A stretch of DNA of 64,000 bases from Dillenia suffruticosa. Taxonomy: Eukaryota; Streptophyta; Magnoliopsida; Dilleniales; Dilleniaceae. The notes under the pieces are model-generated. The model was not told the origin of the DNA. It was given only the letters and a program-made list of their open reading frames with translations, and ran no database searches. This document shows, piece after piece, positions 24,804 to 36,017 of the stretch; positions within the stretch are counted from its first letter, which is position 1, and each line of letters opens with the position of its first letter. The translations under genes were made by a program, and so were the position numbers. Location of the stretch: the NCBI GenBank assembly GCA_033439265.1, contig JAVTVX010000010.1:10106001-10170000 (forward strand), in the 5' to 3' direction.

Positions 24804-24851
24804 ATCCTCACTTTGGCCAAGTTAAGTCCAATCTGCACGAGGCTCTTTGGC
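24734..24851 (+). repeat. Tandem duplication of the end of the YSL coding region
   Basis: Positions 24734-24784 (coding, [15 protein letters not shown]) and 24802-24851 (after the stop) are diverged copies of about 50 bp, offset by 68 bp. Both contain TCCAATCTGCA and CTTTGGC. The second copy overlaps the stop codon and is in the 3' UTR. Confidence 0.75.
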
Positions 24852-24859
24852 TATAACAA

Positions 24860-26460
24860 AAACTTTGTCAGCAGCGGAGCTAAGGAGAGGGAACAGAAGA
24901 ATGTACAATGAAGAGAACACCTCAATGGTTTAGTCATTGGTTCTACTCGGTACAAAGGCAAGGATGCTGCTTACATCAAAAGCAAAATAAAGGCAGCACT
25001 TTCCAGATAAACGGCAAAGAGTAGCATAGATATAATACTTAAGTTTTGAGTACGAATATATTTGGTGGCATAAATCGCTGGGTGATTCATTGCTGCTTAC
25101 ATGTGATGTTGTTTACAGACTTTTATAGGTTCACTTCCTTGATCTCAAGCTATATACTCTATTGCACACTTTTAGTTGGATGTGAACGCCACCCATCTAC
25201 TTCGCAGATTTTATATTCAAGTGGAAAGGAAAGAACAACTTTTTGGATGAGGCCAGGAGAATAAGAGAGATGCAGGGGCCAGAACCAAAGAGCAGATTCC
25301 AATTTGTCAATTCCATTCACCAACCAATTTGTTCATCGGCTCTTGGTCCATGTTGCAAATTCTAAGCCAAAGGCTAGAAGGAAAGTAGACGTGTGCACTA
25401 GACAATGATCCAGAACAAATCTGTGTTATCTCCCACAATAAATAAGCCCCCCCCCCCCCAACCAAGAAAAAAAAATGGAATCGTATCCAGGAATCCAGGA
25501 ATCCAGGTCTCCGCATTTGGGAGAGATGGGTTACCTTGAAATGAAACGAATGGTCAGTCTTCCTTCTTCTCAAAATCGTGTTTAGATTGGAATAGTATAC
25601 ATCACACCAGTAATTCCAGTTCAGTCATCATATCCTTTTTTATAAGTGCAATAATAGAACAGCTTGTCCCAAAAGCAAGCTTGATCATATCTTGCAAGCT
25701 TGTTCTTATCTATTTTGGTGGCTGTAAGTCAAATGGCACATGCTCAATCTCATCCCCAAATGTTGCCTGCCTAACATCACTTGTGCGTCCTTCTAACTAT
25801 GAACAACAAAAACAAAAATTCACCCATTCCAATTGCCAACAACTAGAATGTTCTGCAACAGTGCCAACAACAGTAGAGCAGCTAGTGAAATTCACTCAAG
25901 CCTAATCTCTGATCAGCTGAACTGACCTAAAATTTTACAGAAATGGCCTATTGGAAACCGTCAAACCGGTGTGACATACTCTAGGTAAACATGTTAGACC
26001 ACACATGAGAACTCATAACCAACTTAACAACTCCAAGGATGAGCAAGAGCCGCTTCTGATGTTATGTAATTCTTTGACAGCTTCCCAAGTTCTGAACATG
26101 AGAATAACACAATCTATGAATCTACACAACCCATGAAAGAAAAGAAAAGCAAGAAACACATGCAGGCATACGAACAGAGCAGGCAGATGAATAGGGAACA
26201 CTTGGCGAAACATCCCTCCTCAGTGGTCAAAAAACCTTCAATTCAAAGTCTCAAATACCATTCAAAATTGAAGAACTGCATAATTAATAAAATTGGTACA
26301 ACATACAGAAACCAGAGTCCATGGTGATCGAATCAAGTAGTATATAGTTTAAAGAACGCAAGGTTGAAAGATTTCCTAATTCCAAGCCAGTTATGAAACC
26401 AGCTACAACCAACTTGCTTGTCATTTACAGCATTTGCAATTAACCAAGAGTGAGTTAGAA
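24860..26460. other. 3' flank of the YSL gene, no gene seen
   Basis: Includes the probable YSL 3' UTR, a C run near 25448-25459 and a short triple repeat of CCAGGAAT near 25488-25506. No coding similarity was seen. Confidence 0.45.
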
Positions 26461-27043
26461 CGTGGCGGATCCAGGATCCAAGGGTAGTGGGGGCAAAATA
26501 TTTTCATGGAACAGAATGACATATACTTTTAAGGCACAAACACAATGCAGTAATTCAATAATGAAATTGTTGACATCAATATTTAGGTTTTGATAATGAG
26601 CAAAATAATTTAAAAGATCAATTGAACACTTAGCTCGACAAAGAACATATTAGTAACTGAAAAATGCACGTAGATGGTAAACCAGCTGATATGCTCGGGC
26701 AACCGAACAGCTATAAGTAGCTGCCCGATCAGCCGGCTGATGCACTCAACCAACCGAGTAGCTATTAGCTGATGCCTGGTCAGCTGGCTGCAAAGAGCAG
26801 CCAGCCTAATGGCTTTAACAAGCTGCCCGGTTGACCGGCTGCAAGGACCAGCCGACCGAACAGCAATGCAAAGAAAACTTGGCCAGCCGAGCAAGAAATC
26901 AGCTGGCTATCCATTCGGTGGGGGCAATATCTTGGATTCAATAGGGATAATATTTATTTGACATGTAAAAATTAATAAAATTATTTTGGTCTAGTGGGGG
27001 CAATTGCCCACCCTCCTTTCTATTCTATGTAGCTCCACCACTG
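26461..27043. mobile_element. Non-autonomous DNA-transposon-like segment
   Basis: The left end reads CGTGGCGGATCCAGGATCC. The inverse complement of the right end reads CAGTGGTGGAGCTACATAG, an imperfect terminal inverted repeat. The subterminal motif AGTGGGGGCAA occurs near both ends and a third GTGGGGGCAATA copy lies near 26919. The right end also has the palindrome GGGCAATTGCCC. This end structure recurs in plant hAT-like non-autonomous elements. No transposase is present and no convincing 8-bp target-site duplication was found, so superfamily assignment is weak. Confidence 0.5.
26685..26889. repeat. Four tandem copies of a 51-bp GC-richer repeat
   Basis: Units at 26685-26735, 26736-26786, 26787-26837 and 26838-26889 (51, 51, 51 and 52 bp) each begin GCTG and carry variants of the AACCGA...AGCT and GGTCAGC motifs. 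The period is a multiple of three, so one minus-strand frame stays open through three and a half units, but no protein family is recognised. Units are diverged, implying age. Confidence 0.75.
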
Positions 27044-27813
27044 CAGAAGATTATCGTTTCAACCTTTTGTCTTGCTCCTGTGCTTAAGTTGAGATATTTG
27101 AAGATTCACATATATGCTAAAACAAACATCTACACAGACTACAGTATGCACAAAAAGATTCACGTGAGCATTTTTTATGTATTTAGTCTAAACTTCGCTA
27201 AGAAAAAATAAAGAATGAAAAGGATAGGCTTCTTCAAATGAGTAGGATAACTTGCCTTACGTTGATGCCAATTAGGCTCGTACACCCCCCCAATAAGGAG
27301 TAAATTTATACACCAGATCCCAAATACCAACCACATAGATAAAAAAACCCAATGAAATAATTGACTGGAGAGCAAAGATATCAACCTAGAAAGCTAATGC
27401 ATGAATTTTACTACAATGGTCCACCCATCACGCTCAAGGCTCAAGGGGTTGTTTCACTGGTCTCTATGCATTTTTTTGATAGGAGGAGGAGGGGAAAAAA
27501 GGTTTATCCAATTTATAATGATCAAGCCAAAAAACTAAATCCAAATTGCCAATTCCTACCAACTAAACAATTTTATTCACATCACCACCTAATCAAGCAA
27601 TTATACAGAATATTTGCATAATAATTGAACTAGCAAAATTACCAAAACCACCCAGATTTTTCTCATAAACACGATCATGGAGTACCTGAACACCAAACAA
27701 TTCAGGGCAACAATTATGTCATGATAAATAATAATGACCCGTCCAAAAATCTAAGTAAAAAAAAAAAAAAAAAAAAAAAAGCACAGACACGTTTTCTTAA
27801 TTTTTCCAAAAAT
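27044..27813. other. 3' flank of the S40-like gene
   Basis: AT-rich with a run of about 24 A at 27757-27780. The 3' UTR of the minus-strand gene lies at the right end. No further gene was seen. Confidence 0.45.
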
Positions 27814-28434
27814 TCATTCCAGAAAACCTGTTTTCTGAAAAACAGCATTCCTCACTCGCCTCAAATCTCTCCCTTTGAGAGTCCTCCCAACGCCTTCGAA
27901 GACTGAGAAAGTCGTCGTATGCGATCTCGCCACAATCTCATGCGGTGGCAACATCTCCTCATCTTTATCGTCATCATCATCGTTCTCAATTTCGTCGAAT
28001 TGGTTGAATTTCGATCGAGAGACTAGCTCTTTCGGCCAAACCGGAATGTTCATCGGGGCCGATTGGTGAAGACACTTAAGACTGGAGAAGAATTCATCGG
28101 AGCTCGAGCTGGATCGGGGGACCGGCACCACCGGAGGGATTGTTTTGGCGGCGGTGGAGGCGGAGAGGGAGGGATTTAGGGACGGCTTGCGGCGGAGGAG
28201 AGGGAGGTGATTGTCGTCGGCGAAAGCGGCGGAGAGGCCGACAGAGAATTGGCGAGCATTGGGGGAATTGGATTTGGATGAGGAGAGAGAAGGAGAGCGA
28301 AGAGGGTCGGCGGAATCGGAGGAGGAGATATCGGAGGACCAAACGACGTCGCTTTCGTCGAACTCGATCGGAGTAGGATCGTAATCTGGGGGTTTGAGGA
28401 GACCCAGAAAGCGAATTGTTGAAGGCGAGGACAT
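27814..28434 (-). CDS. Senescence regulator S40 family protein (DUF584)
   Basis: An intronless frame of 206 residues if started at the Met at 28434 (MSSPSTIRFLGL). A second Met four codons upstream is possible. The signature lies at the C-terminus: PPHEIVARSHTTTFSVFEG, then GRTLKGRDLRRVRNAVFQKT and GFLE at the end. It is preceded by the acidic stretch DEIENDDDDDKDEE and the motif MNIPVWPKE. The N-terminal half is Ser/Pro rich and low in conservation. S40 proteins are small plant-specific, mainly nuclear proteins linked to leaf senescence and hormone or stress responses; no enzymatic activity is known. Length and motif order match the family. Which of the Arabidopsis paralogues it matches cannot be told by eye. 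Confidence 0.93.
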   Translation of the reverse strand: MSSPSTIRFLGLLKPPDYDPTPIEFDESDVVWSSDISSSDSADPLRSPSLSSSKSNSPNARQFSVGLSAAFADDNHLPLLRRKPSLNPSLSASTAAKTIPPVVPVPRSSSSSDEFFSSLKCLHQSAPMNIPVWPKELVSRSKFNQFDEIENDDDDDKDEEMLPPHEIVARSHTTTFSVFEGVGRTLKGRDLRRVRNAVFQKTGFLE

Positions 28435-28499
28435 CGTGAAGACCAAACTAGGGTTTCCGATTTCAATTTCAGCTCATCGTCTTTTTTTCCTCTGGCGTG

Positions 28500-29649
28500 A
28501 GGAACAATCAAAAATTAGGGTCAGTGCTCGGAGTCTCCGATTGCTACGGAGAAGATAAGGGAATTGCAAAACGTTAGATTCAGCTCCTTTCTCTCTCTCT
28601 ATAGAATATACTTTTTTGGGGAGGCCGGGGGGGGGGGGATTTTGTGGTTGAGAGGAGTCGCGGAAGGAGAAAGCGAAGGATTAGAAAATGGTGACGGAGA
28701 TGGCAAGTTGCCAATAATTTGATTTGATGGCATGCTGTTGTGTAATTATGGGAACTTAAGAAATTGGGGGGGGGGGGGACCATTTTCATATCACCACTAC
28801 TACCACTGCCCTGCTGGGTTGTGAATCAACGAGGTGATGACGTTTGTGTGTGTGTGGTTTTTTTTTTAATTTTCGTAAATAAATTAGTCATCCAATGTGG
28901 AGCGTGGAGACTTCACATTGTTTCTTGCATTTCATGATGGCTACGTTTTAGCATAATTCTTTTAACATATTCTTCGAAAAAGTTAAGATTATCTCAATTA
29001 AAATTGAAAAAAAAAATCAAAATAATAATAATTTAAACTTTCATAGAGAAATTAATTTTTGATAATACAATTATTTTTAATTAAGATTTGTCATCATATT
29101 TTGAAAATATTATAAGTAAAATTTAAAAATAGAAAATAAAAAATAGAAATGAATTAATAGAAGTTGCGATTTCTCAAATAATATTTATAAAATATAAAAA
29201 CCGATGTCACATTTTTCTCTTGATTTTTGAAACCACACAAATTCCTCAATTACTTGGGAGTGTGTGATGAATTAAGTATAATTGAAAACAAAAAGACAAA
29301 AATATTAAAATTGTAAAGTTATAAAGATTTATTTTTGTGAAACAACATAATAATATATGAGTACAATGGAGAATCACAACATGAGATATGCTAAACTAAA
29401 CAAATCCGGAGAAAAACAAAAGGGGTGGTCCAAACAATATGACCTATTCAGAATCATCGAAACCTTGTCTCTTGATATTAATATAGGTTCGTTTTTAATA
29501 GTGTGAAACCACACTATCATCATTTCAATATTTTTTGTCACGTGGCTACAAACCTAATGCTCATCTAATCAATTAATCAATCAATGTTTGACTATGTATT
29601 GCCCCAATTGATCAACTAATTAAATAATATCATTAAATTAACCTTAACT
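28500..29649. other. Upstream region of the S40-like gene and AT-rich DNA
   Basis: Contains a CT tract (about 28589-28600) and G runs near 28627-28639 and 28766-28778, followed by AT-rich DNA. No gene was seen. Confidence 0.45.
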
Positions 29650-30104
29650 AGATGGTTCGGCTCGGTGCATTTCGGGTTTTGCAAGTGCGGGTGGTACCCT
29701 TTGAGATGAACATGGTCTTTGGGTCTACATGATCCACAGCAAACTTTAGTAATCCAAATCATTTTGTAGCTGAATTACATGCTGTTAGGGAGGGTCTCCT
29801 TCTCCTCTCGAGATCCCATCGTTCTCCGACTCTATTGGAGTTGGACACAGCCGCATTAATTAGGGTCTTAACTAGTGAGGTTCCATCATCACACCCGCAA
29901 TTGCGTTTGATAAGAGAATGTCCACGATTAATTCAGAGGCTCCAAATTTGTTCAATGACACATGTTTTTCACAAAGGAAACATTTGTGTTGATACTATTA
30001 CTAAATTAGGTCAGAATGTACCACCAAATATTCATGAATTACCGTCCCCTTTGAGGAAGGTGCATCGGACATTAAAAAGTGACACTTGGAATATGGTCTA
30101 ATTT
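29650..30104 (+). mobile_element. Decayed LINE RNase H domain
   Basis: One frame reads LDGSARCISGFASAGGTL, then a stop and DEHGLWVY. After further stops and a frameshift another frame reads NHFVAELHAVREGLLLLSRS, then LELDTAALIRVL, and later MTHVFHKGNICVDTITKLG, ending at TAA near 30099-30101. This is the order of plant LINE RNase H domains: D-G-S, then E-x-x-A, then E-x-D, and finally a H..N...D motif. The stops and frameshift show it is dead. No reverse transcriptase was found next to it. Confidence 0.7.
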
Positions 30105-30140
30105 AGAGGCTAGTTATTGCCTCTCATCATGTAACAAATA

Positions 30141-30280
30141 TAAACAGGAGATTGAATGAGTATACAAAGGGGAGAGGGAGAAGGTAATTAAGTAATATAT
30201 GTTAGCATATATGAGGATGATAAACAGGAGATTGAATGAGTATACAAAGGGGAGAGGGAGAAGGTAATTAAGTAATATAT
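30141..30280. repeat. 60-bp perfect direct repeat (two copies)
   Basis: Copies at 30141-30200 and 30221-30280 are identical by eye, separated by 20 bp. Each starts TAAACAGGAGATTGAATGAG and ends AGTAATATAT. They lie just downstream of the LINE relic. Confidence 0.9.
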
Positions 30281-31802
30281 TCGATGTCATACATCCATTG
30301 AAACAAAGTTTGAATTCTCCATCCTTTGAACTAAATTTGTAGACGTTTACTTGCTTGTCGATGGGGGGCTCTTATAGCACTCCTAAACTCCAGTGTGCAG
30401 TGAGATTTTTTCTCGGATATAAAATGGTGTGGAGTACCCAACCTTACTTTTTTTAATTTTTTAGAAACAGAAAAGTGTGAGATTTCAAAGAGAAGTTTGA
30501 AGTCTCAGTAAATATCCACAGGAAAATTCAAGGATATTTCTTTTCTCTCAAATTTTTTAATTAAAAATTATCTAAGGTTTATTTTATTGTATAATAAGAA
30601 CGAAAATATAATGAACCTTTGAGACCCATATTTATCATACCTCTACAAGGATAAAGAAAAATTGATAATTATTATATATATTATCGAAACTTATATGACT
30701 TTTTTTGTTTAAACTGAGAAAAAAAATGTGAATCCCTTGATAGACACACAACTATTAAAGAAAAATTAAAGAAAATAAAAGTTTGGAAAATATTATTTGA
30801 CATCAATGAAATAAAATGTAAGAGTATTCACATCACATATAATTGATTTAATAGGGAGAACGCTAAATCAGATCAAGAGTCAGGTTTGAATCTTGAGAAT
30901 ATAAAGAATTCTATTAGGAGAATTCTATTTTATAGAGTATTTGATAGTAGTTTGAGTTAAAATTAAATATAATTTTGGATATGATAAAAAAAAAGTGTAA
31001 AAACGCATCGGCCAAGCAGTGGCCCATGAGGTTTCGTCTCAATTAATCCAACAGAGGCCCCTTACAATTGGGCCAGCAAATCTCGACCCATCCTTGAAGC
31101 CCACTTCCGTGCCGATTCCCATGATGAGCAACAACCATAATCCCATACTTAGGGAACGAGCTCCAAACCAACTTTTGCTAAATCTAAGAAACTACACCTT
31201 TTTTTACATATACGTCGACAGTTAAACTTCAAGTTCAAAAAGAAGGCATAAGTAAATATATTATTTAATTTTTTTAAAAGTTTTAGATTCATATGCTTTC
31301 TTAATTTTTAATTTAATTTGGCTTCTATTTGTTTAGAGTTAAAATTTACAAATAAAAGTATAAAATAAACTGATTTGAATATGAAATACTGAATATCATT
31401 ATATATATATTATTCAAAAAATGGACTACAAGGTGATAGTTCTGGTTTCTATAACATTTAAAAAAAAAACTACAGTCTTCTATATATAGAAGTTTTGTTT
31501 AAATAAAAAATATTATAAATATAATATAAGAAAATAAAGACTCAAAAAAAGAGAACATAGAAGAATCTAGGAAAGTCCCCTTGATACTTGGTACCAACCA
31601 TGGTACCAAACACGCCAATATTTAATTTAAAACAAATGAAAAAGTAAGTGAAAACTAGGAATCATGGTGCAGACTCAATTTTACTGACATATATATATAT
31701 ATATATATGGTTGTTAAAATCAAATTCTAGTCAAAAGAAAAAAGAACCGGTGGTTGATCTTGGGTTGTTGATAACATTGCTATGCTTCTATTGAACTACC
31801 AT

Positions 31803-31844
<42 letters not shown>

Positions 31845-32418
31845 ATATATCTCTGACCTGCTAGCAGGCCTAATACATTTATTATTATTATTATTAATTT
31901 TTTTTATTAGTCATTTCCTCTTGAACAAAGAAATGCCACGTGATTCCTCGTAATTCATCAACAACTTCTTCCGATCAGATTCCCAAGTTTGAGATTTTTG
32001 GGAGGGAAATTCATTGTAAAAGACAGCATTGACAGAAAACGAGTTATTTTTGGACCAGAGCTGAAAAGAAAGGAAAAAAAAAAAAAAAAAAAAAAGTAGT
32101 TCCGGAGATGATATCAATATGTGTCTTCTTTGCACAAATCCAAGGATAAAAACGAATATGGTAGATGTTAAATAAAGGTTAATTTAAGCTAAACATAAAT
32201 GAGAGATTGCATATTTTGGATTAAACCTGAAGTACTCTTACATTAGCCAAATAAATGTTATTTTGAGTAAGAAAATATTATTTTTTTAATAAAAGGGTTT
32301 AAAATTATATAATAAGGGTAATCTCTTTGCATATAATTATTTAGTAGATCAGAGTCATTATTATGATTCAAGTTTACTCTCTGGATGGAACTTACCAAAT
32401 GCACTTTTTATTTATAGT
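30281..32418. other. AT-rich intergenic DNA, no gene seen
   Basis: Contains a run of about 35 A at 31808-31842, an AT tract near 31687-31708 and a second A run near 32077-32095. The frame at 31019-31225 is less AT-rich and may be a retroelement remnant, but I do not recognise it. Confidence 0.45.
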
Positions 32419-32423
32419 AAAAG

Positions 32424-33892
32424 TGATAGGGGTTAAATAAGTGTAATATTTACGATTGATTTTGTATTATTTTTGAATAAATATTACACTAATATTTATG
32501 TTTTGTGACATTTGATTTAGGAGGAGACTTATTTTGGAAAATGAAGAAAAATGAGTTAAATTGGAGCAATTTTGTAAAGTATGGAAAATTGGACAGCAAT
32601 ACTCTTTCATTAGCACGTGGGCACGTGGATTTCAAGAGGCAAACAAAAGGTTTTGAAAATTTACTGCAGTAAAAATTTCCTTTCCCAGTTACACAAAGAA
32701 ATTGGAGTGGACTTGGAATATTGAAGATATTGAAGAATTTTATTCCATTCCTAATATTTAGGAAAAGAAATTTTTAAAGTTGTAAATTTGTTAGATATTA
32801 TATTTTAAGAATTTTGCTTTTTACTTTTTACTTTCTTTTTATTTAGTAGTTATTAGGGTTAGAAATATTTACTTTTTACAAATAGGAAAAATCCTATGTT
32901 CTTTAGGCTTTCTACTCCTATATATATAGGAGTATTCCATACCTTAGGGGAACCTTGGAGGAGGCAGCCGGGCAGCCCCTTGGGGGCAGCACTATTCACG
33001 TCTACAGTAGCAGCCTTCAGCCGGGAGAGAAACTCTTTGTTCTTTTCTTCATTCCTTAGGAGCAATAAATCCTTTTTTATGAGTTTTCTTTTTATTATGC
33101 TTTGTTTTTAATTTATTTTTCTAGTCAAAGGATTATTGAAATCTTGATGAATAATGATTGTGAGATCTAAATGATCTTATTGGCTTGATATTTGTGGGTA
33201 TTTATTTAATCTCTATGCTTAGTGTTTATGATTGTTTTGGGATTGTTAAATAGAGCGCTATGTTTAATAGCCCTAAAATACTCTACAACCATTTAAAAAT
33301 AGCAAGATTTGTGTATTTTTAATGGAGTGGTAATTGACATAATTTTATGGCCTCGCAAGCGGTAGGATTTATGTCAAGAGATTAGGTAACCTAATTTAAA
33401 TAAATCCAGATTGGAATTTACTGATTAGAATTGGGTCTCTCTAGATCTTAATGCTGTCGGAACATTAAATCCAACGAGGGTCTCTTGGGTTGTCTTTCGA
33501 TTAGGGAAGTAATTAACGATGGTATCTTGATTACCGAAAAAGTACGGAGAGATTGGTCGCTTCGTGGTACTTAGCGGCTATAACCAATTTATTCGCATAA
33601 TATCGAGTAATTTTTGTATCGATGATCAATCAAATACATCAAGATGGAAATAACTCCTTTGGCTAGGTTTTCTCTCATTGATATCCATTCTTTTAATTGG
33701 TATTATTTAGTTGTTTTATTTTAGTTAATTTATTTATTTTTGTTAGATTTAGATCATCTCTCAAACCCCCCATATTTTCATTTTTCTTGAAAGAGATAAA
33801 TCTACCGTTCCCTGTAGATTCGACCCTGCTCACCCTAGACTCGTTTTTAGTGAAGTAGATAATTTTATTTTTGGTTGTTTGACGACACACCA
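32424..33892 (+). mobile_element. Solo LTR of a Ty3/gypsy-type retrotransposon (1469 bp)
   Basis: The segment begins TGATAGGGGTTAAATAAG and ends GACGACACACCA, i.e. TG...CA. It is flanked by identical 5-bp AAAAG at 32419-32423 and 33893-33897, the expected LTR-element target-site duplication. Inside are a TATA-like stretch (32919-32928) and, downstream, AGGAGCAATAAATCC near 33058-33072, which would serve as a polyadenylation signal. Near the right end, CCCTGTAGATTCGACCCTG resembles the conserved 3' part of Tat/Athila-type LTRs as I recall them. No internal retrotransposon genes lie beside it, so it is read as a solo LTR. The clade is inference. Confidence 0.7.
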
Positions 33893-33897
33893 AAAAG

Positions 33898-35785
33898 GTA
33901 TTAATATTATAAAATTTATATTTTACTAAAAAAGACGATATTTAAAGTATTCTCACGTAAAGAGAATAGATGCATTAAAAAAAAAAAAACACGTGCATCC
34001 AAATCAATACCTTATTCTCAATGTTTTTAAAATCGAATTGGACGGGTAAGTTCGATCGTAAACTATTTTATAGTTTGATATGATTTTTAATATTAAATCG
34101 GATTAAATTGGATGAAGTCAAATTTTATCAAAATCGATAAAACCAATCGATCCAAGTGATTCGATCGATAAAATATATAAATTTTATTTTATTTTAAAAT
34201 ATATAATATATAAATTATATAAATAATATAATGGTGATGTTATTGGATTTGTAAAACAATTTGATAAATTTAACTAATAAATGAATGAATCAATAAATTT
34301 ATCGAATTATTTATTTATTCGGTTTTAAAGGTATTGATTATTCTCTTCCAACCGAAAAGGGTAAGTGAATCGATACGAAGAAAAACCTTTTTTATTCTTT
34401 ACAGTCGAAAATTGGAAAACAAAGATGATGGACATACCTTCTTTCCTGCTTGCCAAAATTGTGCCCTTATCATGGACTTGCGATTCAAAGGGTTTCGAAG
34501 AAAAACCATTTTTATTCTTTACGGTCGAAAATTGAAAAACAAAGATTTGCCAAAATTGTGCCCATACCATGGACTTACGATTCCTAAGCCCGATGCTTTC
34601 TGAGGGTCTTTTGTCCATTTTCTTGCACCTTCCTATTTTTCTTATTTCCCCAAAATGCCCTTCTCACCTATTCCAATTTTCCTTTTCAAGGGCCACCCCG
34701 AGTCAAAATAAAAAAAAAAACAAAAACACAATAAAAGTGGTGTGCGTCACTTTGGATTTTCCGTTGTCGTTGGTTGATTTTTGTTTCAGTTTTTCTTATT
34801 TTATGCTTCTTGTGTTGGATTCCTTCAGTGGTATATTTCCTTTTAATTTTTAATATTTATTAGGAGTTGTTGTTAATAAATTATGAAGGAAATTGAGTTG
34901 AAAATTTGAAATCATAGCCGACATTTTTTTTTTGTCTTCATTATTACTATTTAGGTTTAGTCTAGTTTGAATATTATAAAACTCATTTTTAGGAGATAAT
35001 TTTTTCAAATTCTTTTTCGTCATTTTCAAAACTCAAATTCAAAATTTTTAATTAAGAAAATAAAATATTATTAATGACTCAATAGTAATTTTTAGAATTA
35101 TAGTTGTTGTTGTGAGTAGTAAAATTTGTAAATGAATTTTACTCCAAAATTCCATTTGAATTAATTGAATTTATTTTATATTTTTACCAAATATCCCAAA
35201 TTCTTCTTAGTAAATAATTTTACTAATAATGAGATTTATTGACACATTAGCAGTAGTACAATGTATATACGTACTTTCATTTAAACAATTCATAATTGGA
35301 TTCGATGTTTTCTTTTTTTTTTTTGTTTTTTGAAACGAAATATTCCCCGATTTTATTGAATAAAAACTGTTTAAATATTTTTTTGAATAATAAATTATAA
35401 AATAGTAAAATTTAATTTCAGCATATAATGTTGTTCTTCTAAATCCTATAAATATAAATGTATATTAATAAAAATTTGTAAATTTTTAAAATTTAAACAC
35501 TTCCTTCACATAATTCCCTAAATGAATAATGAATATAATTAGTAAATAAATTTTGGGGGAGTCGCATTTTTCTCTGGTGGCCCTTAGAAAAAAATATATA
35601 TATAAAAATTAAAAAGAGGAAAGTCATTAACGCCTGGTCACGCACACAGACTATAAGGCGTGCAGATGACACGCGTCTGAATCAAGGGGCAGGAGCCGCT
35701 CCTGGTCAAAAGTCAGAAGAAAGAGGTCAATTCTGTAGTTTTGTCGATTGTTGAGGGCAGTTTCTCAATGCCCCTAGATCTTGTC
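33898..35785. other. Intergenic DNA before the cytochrome b5 gene
   Basis: AT-rich, with an imperfect tandem duplication at 34376-34583 listed separately. The last 200 bp become GC-richer as the cytochrome b5 promoter begins. No gene was seen. Confidence 0.45.
34376..34583. repeat. Imperfect tandem duplication of about 100 bp
   Basis: Copies start at 34376 and 34496 (offset 120 bp), each beginning CGAAGAAAAACC. They share TTTATTCTTTAC, GTCGAAAATTG, CCAAAATTGTGCCC and CATGGACTT. The second copy lacks about 24 bp present in the middle of the first. Confidence 0.8.
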
Positions 35786-35787
35786 AC

Positions 35788-35795
35788 TATAAAAT
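35788..35795 (+). promoter_or_regulatory. TATA box of the cytochrome b5 gene
   Basis: CTATAAAATACACG lies about 85 bp upstream of the 5' UTR splice donor at 35874. Its spacing to a start of transcription near 35820 is normal for plants. The flanking DNA is GC-richer than the surroundings. Confidence 0.6.
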
Positions 35796-35873
35796 ACACG
35801 CCTGGAGAGGCATTTGAGAGAGACGGAGAGAGTAGCCGAGCAAAAGCTTAGTCAGACATTGGATCTCTCTCAG

Positions 35874-36002
35874 GTAAGCCCAAAAGAGCTGATGAGTTTC
35901 ATCTTTTATTTTTATTTCTGATTCATTCCCGTTTTCTGCCTTTTGGTTTAACCTTCTGTGAAGATGATCTTTAAGGGTTTTGTTTTTGTTCTTTGTTTGC
36001 AG
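35874..36002 (+). other. 5' UTR intron of the cytochrome b5 gene
   Basis: Donor CTCTCAG/GTAAGCC at 35874 and acceptor TTTGTTTGCAG ending at 36002 enclose 129 bp. The start codon follows 15 bp later. Confidence 0.65.
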
Positions 36003-36017
36003 TTTGAAGCAGAATCA

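Noticed and set aside
28140-28376. Arg/Glu-rich plus-strand frame opposite the S40 gene
   Set aside because: Composition is the complement of the Ser/Pro-rich coding strand; a shadow frame.
31019-31225. 68-residue plus-strand frame with Pro-rich content
   Set aside because: No domain or flanking structure; could be a retroelement remnant but not supportable.
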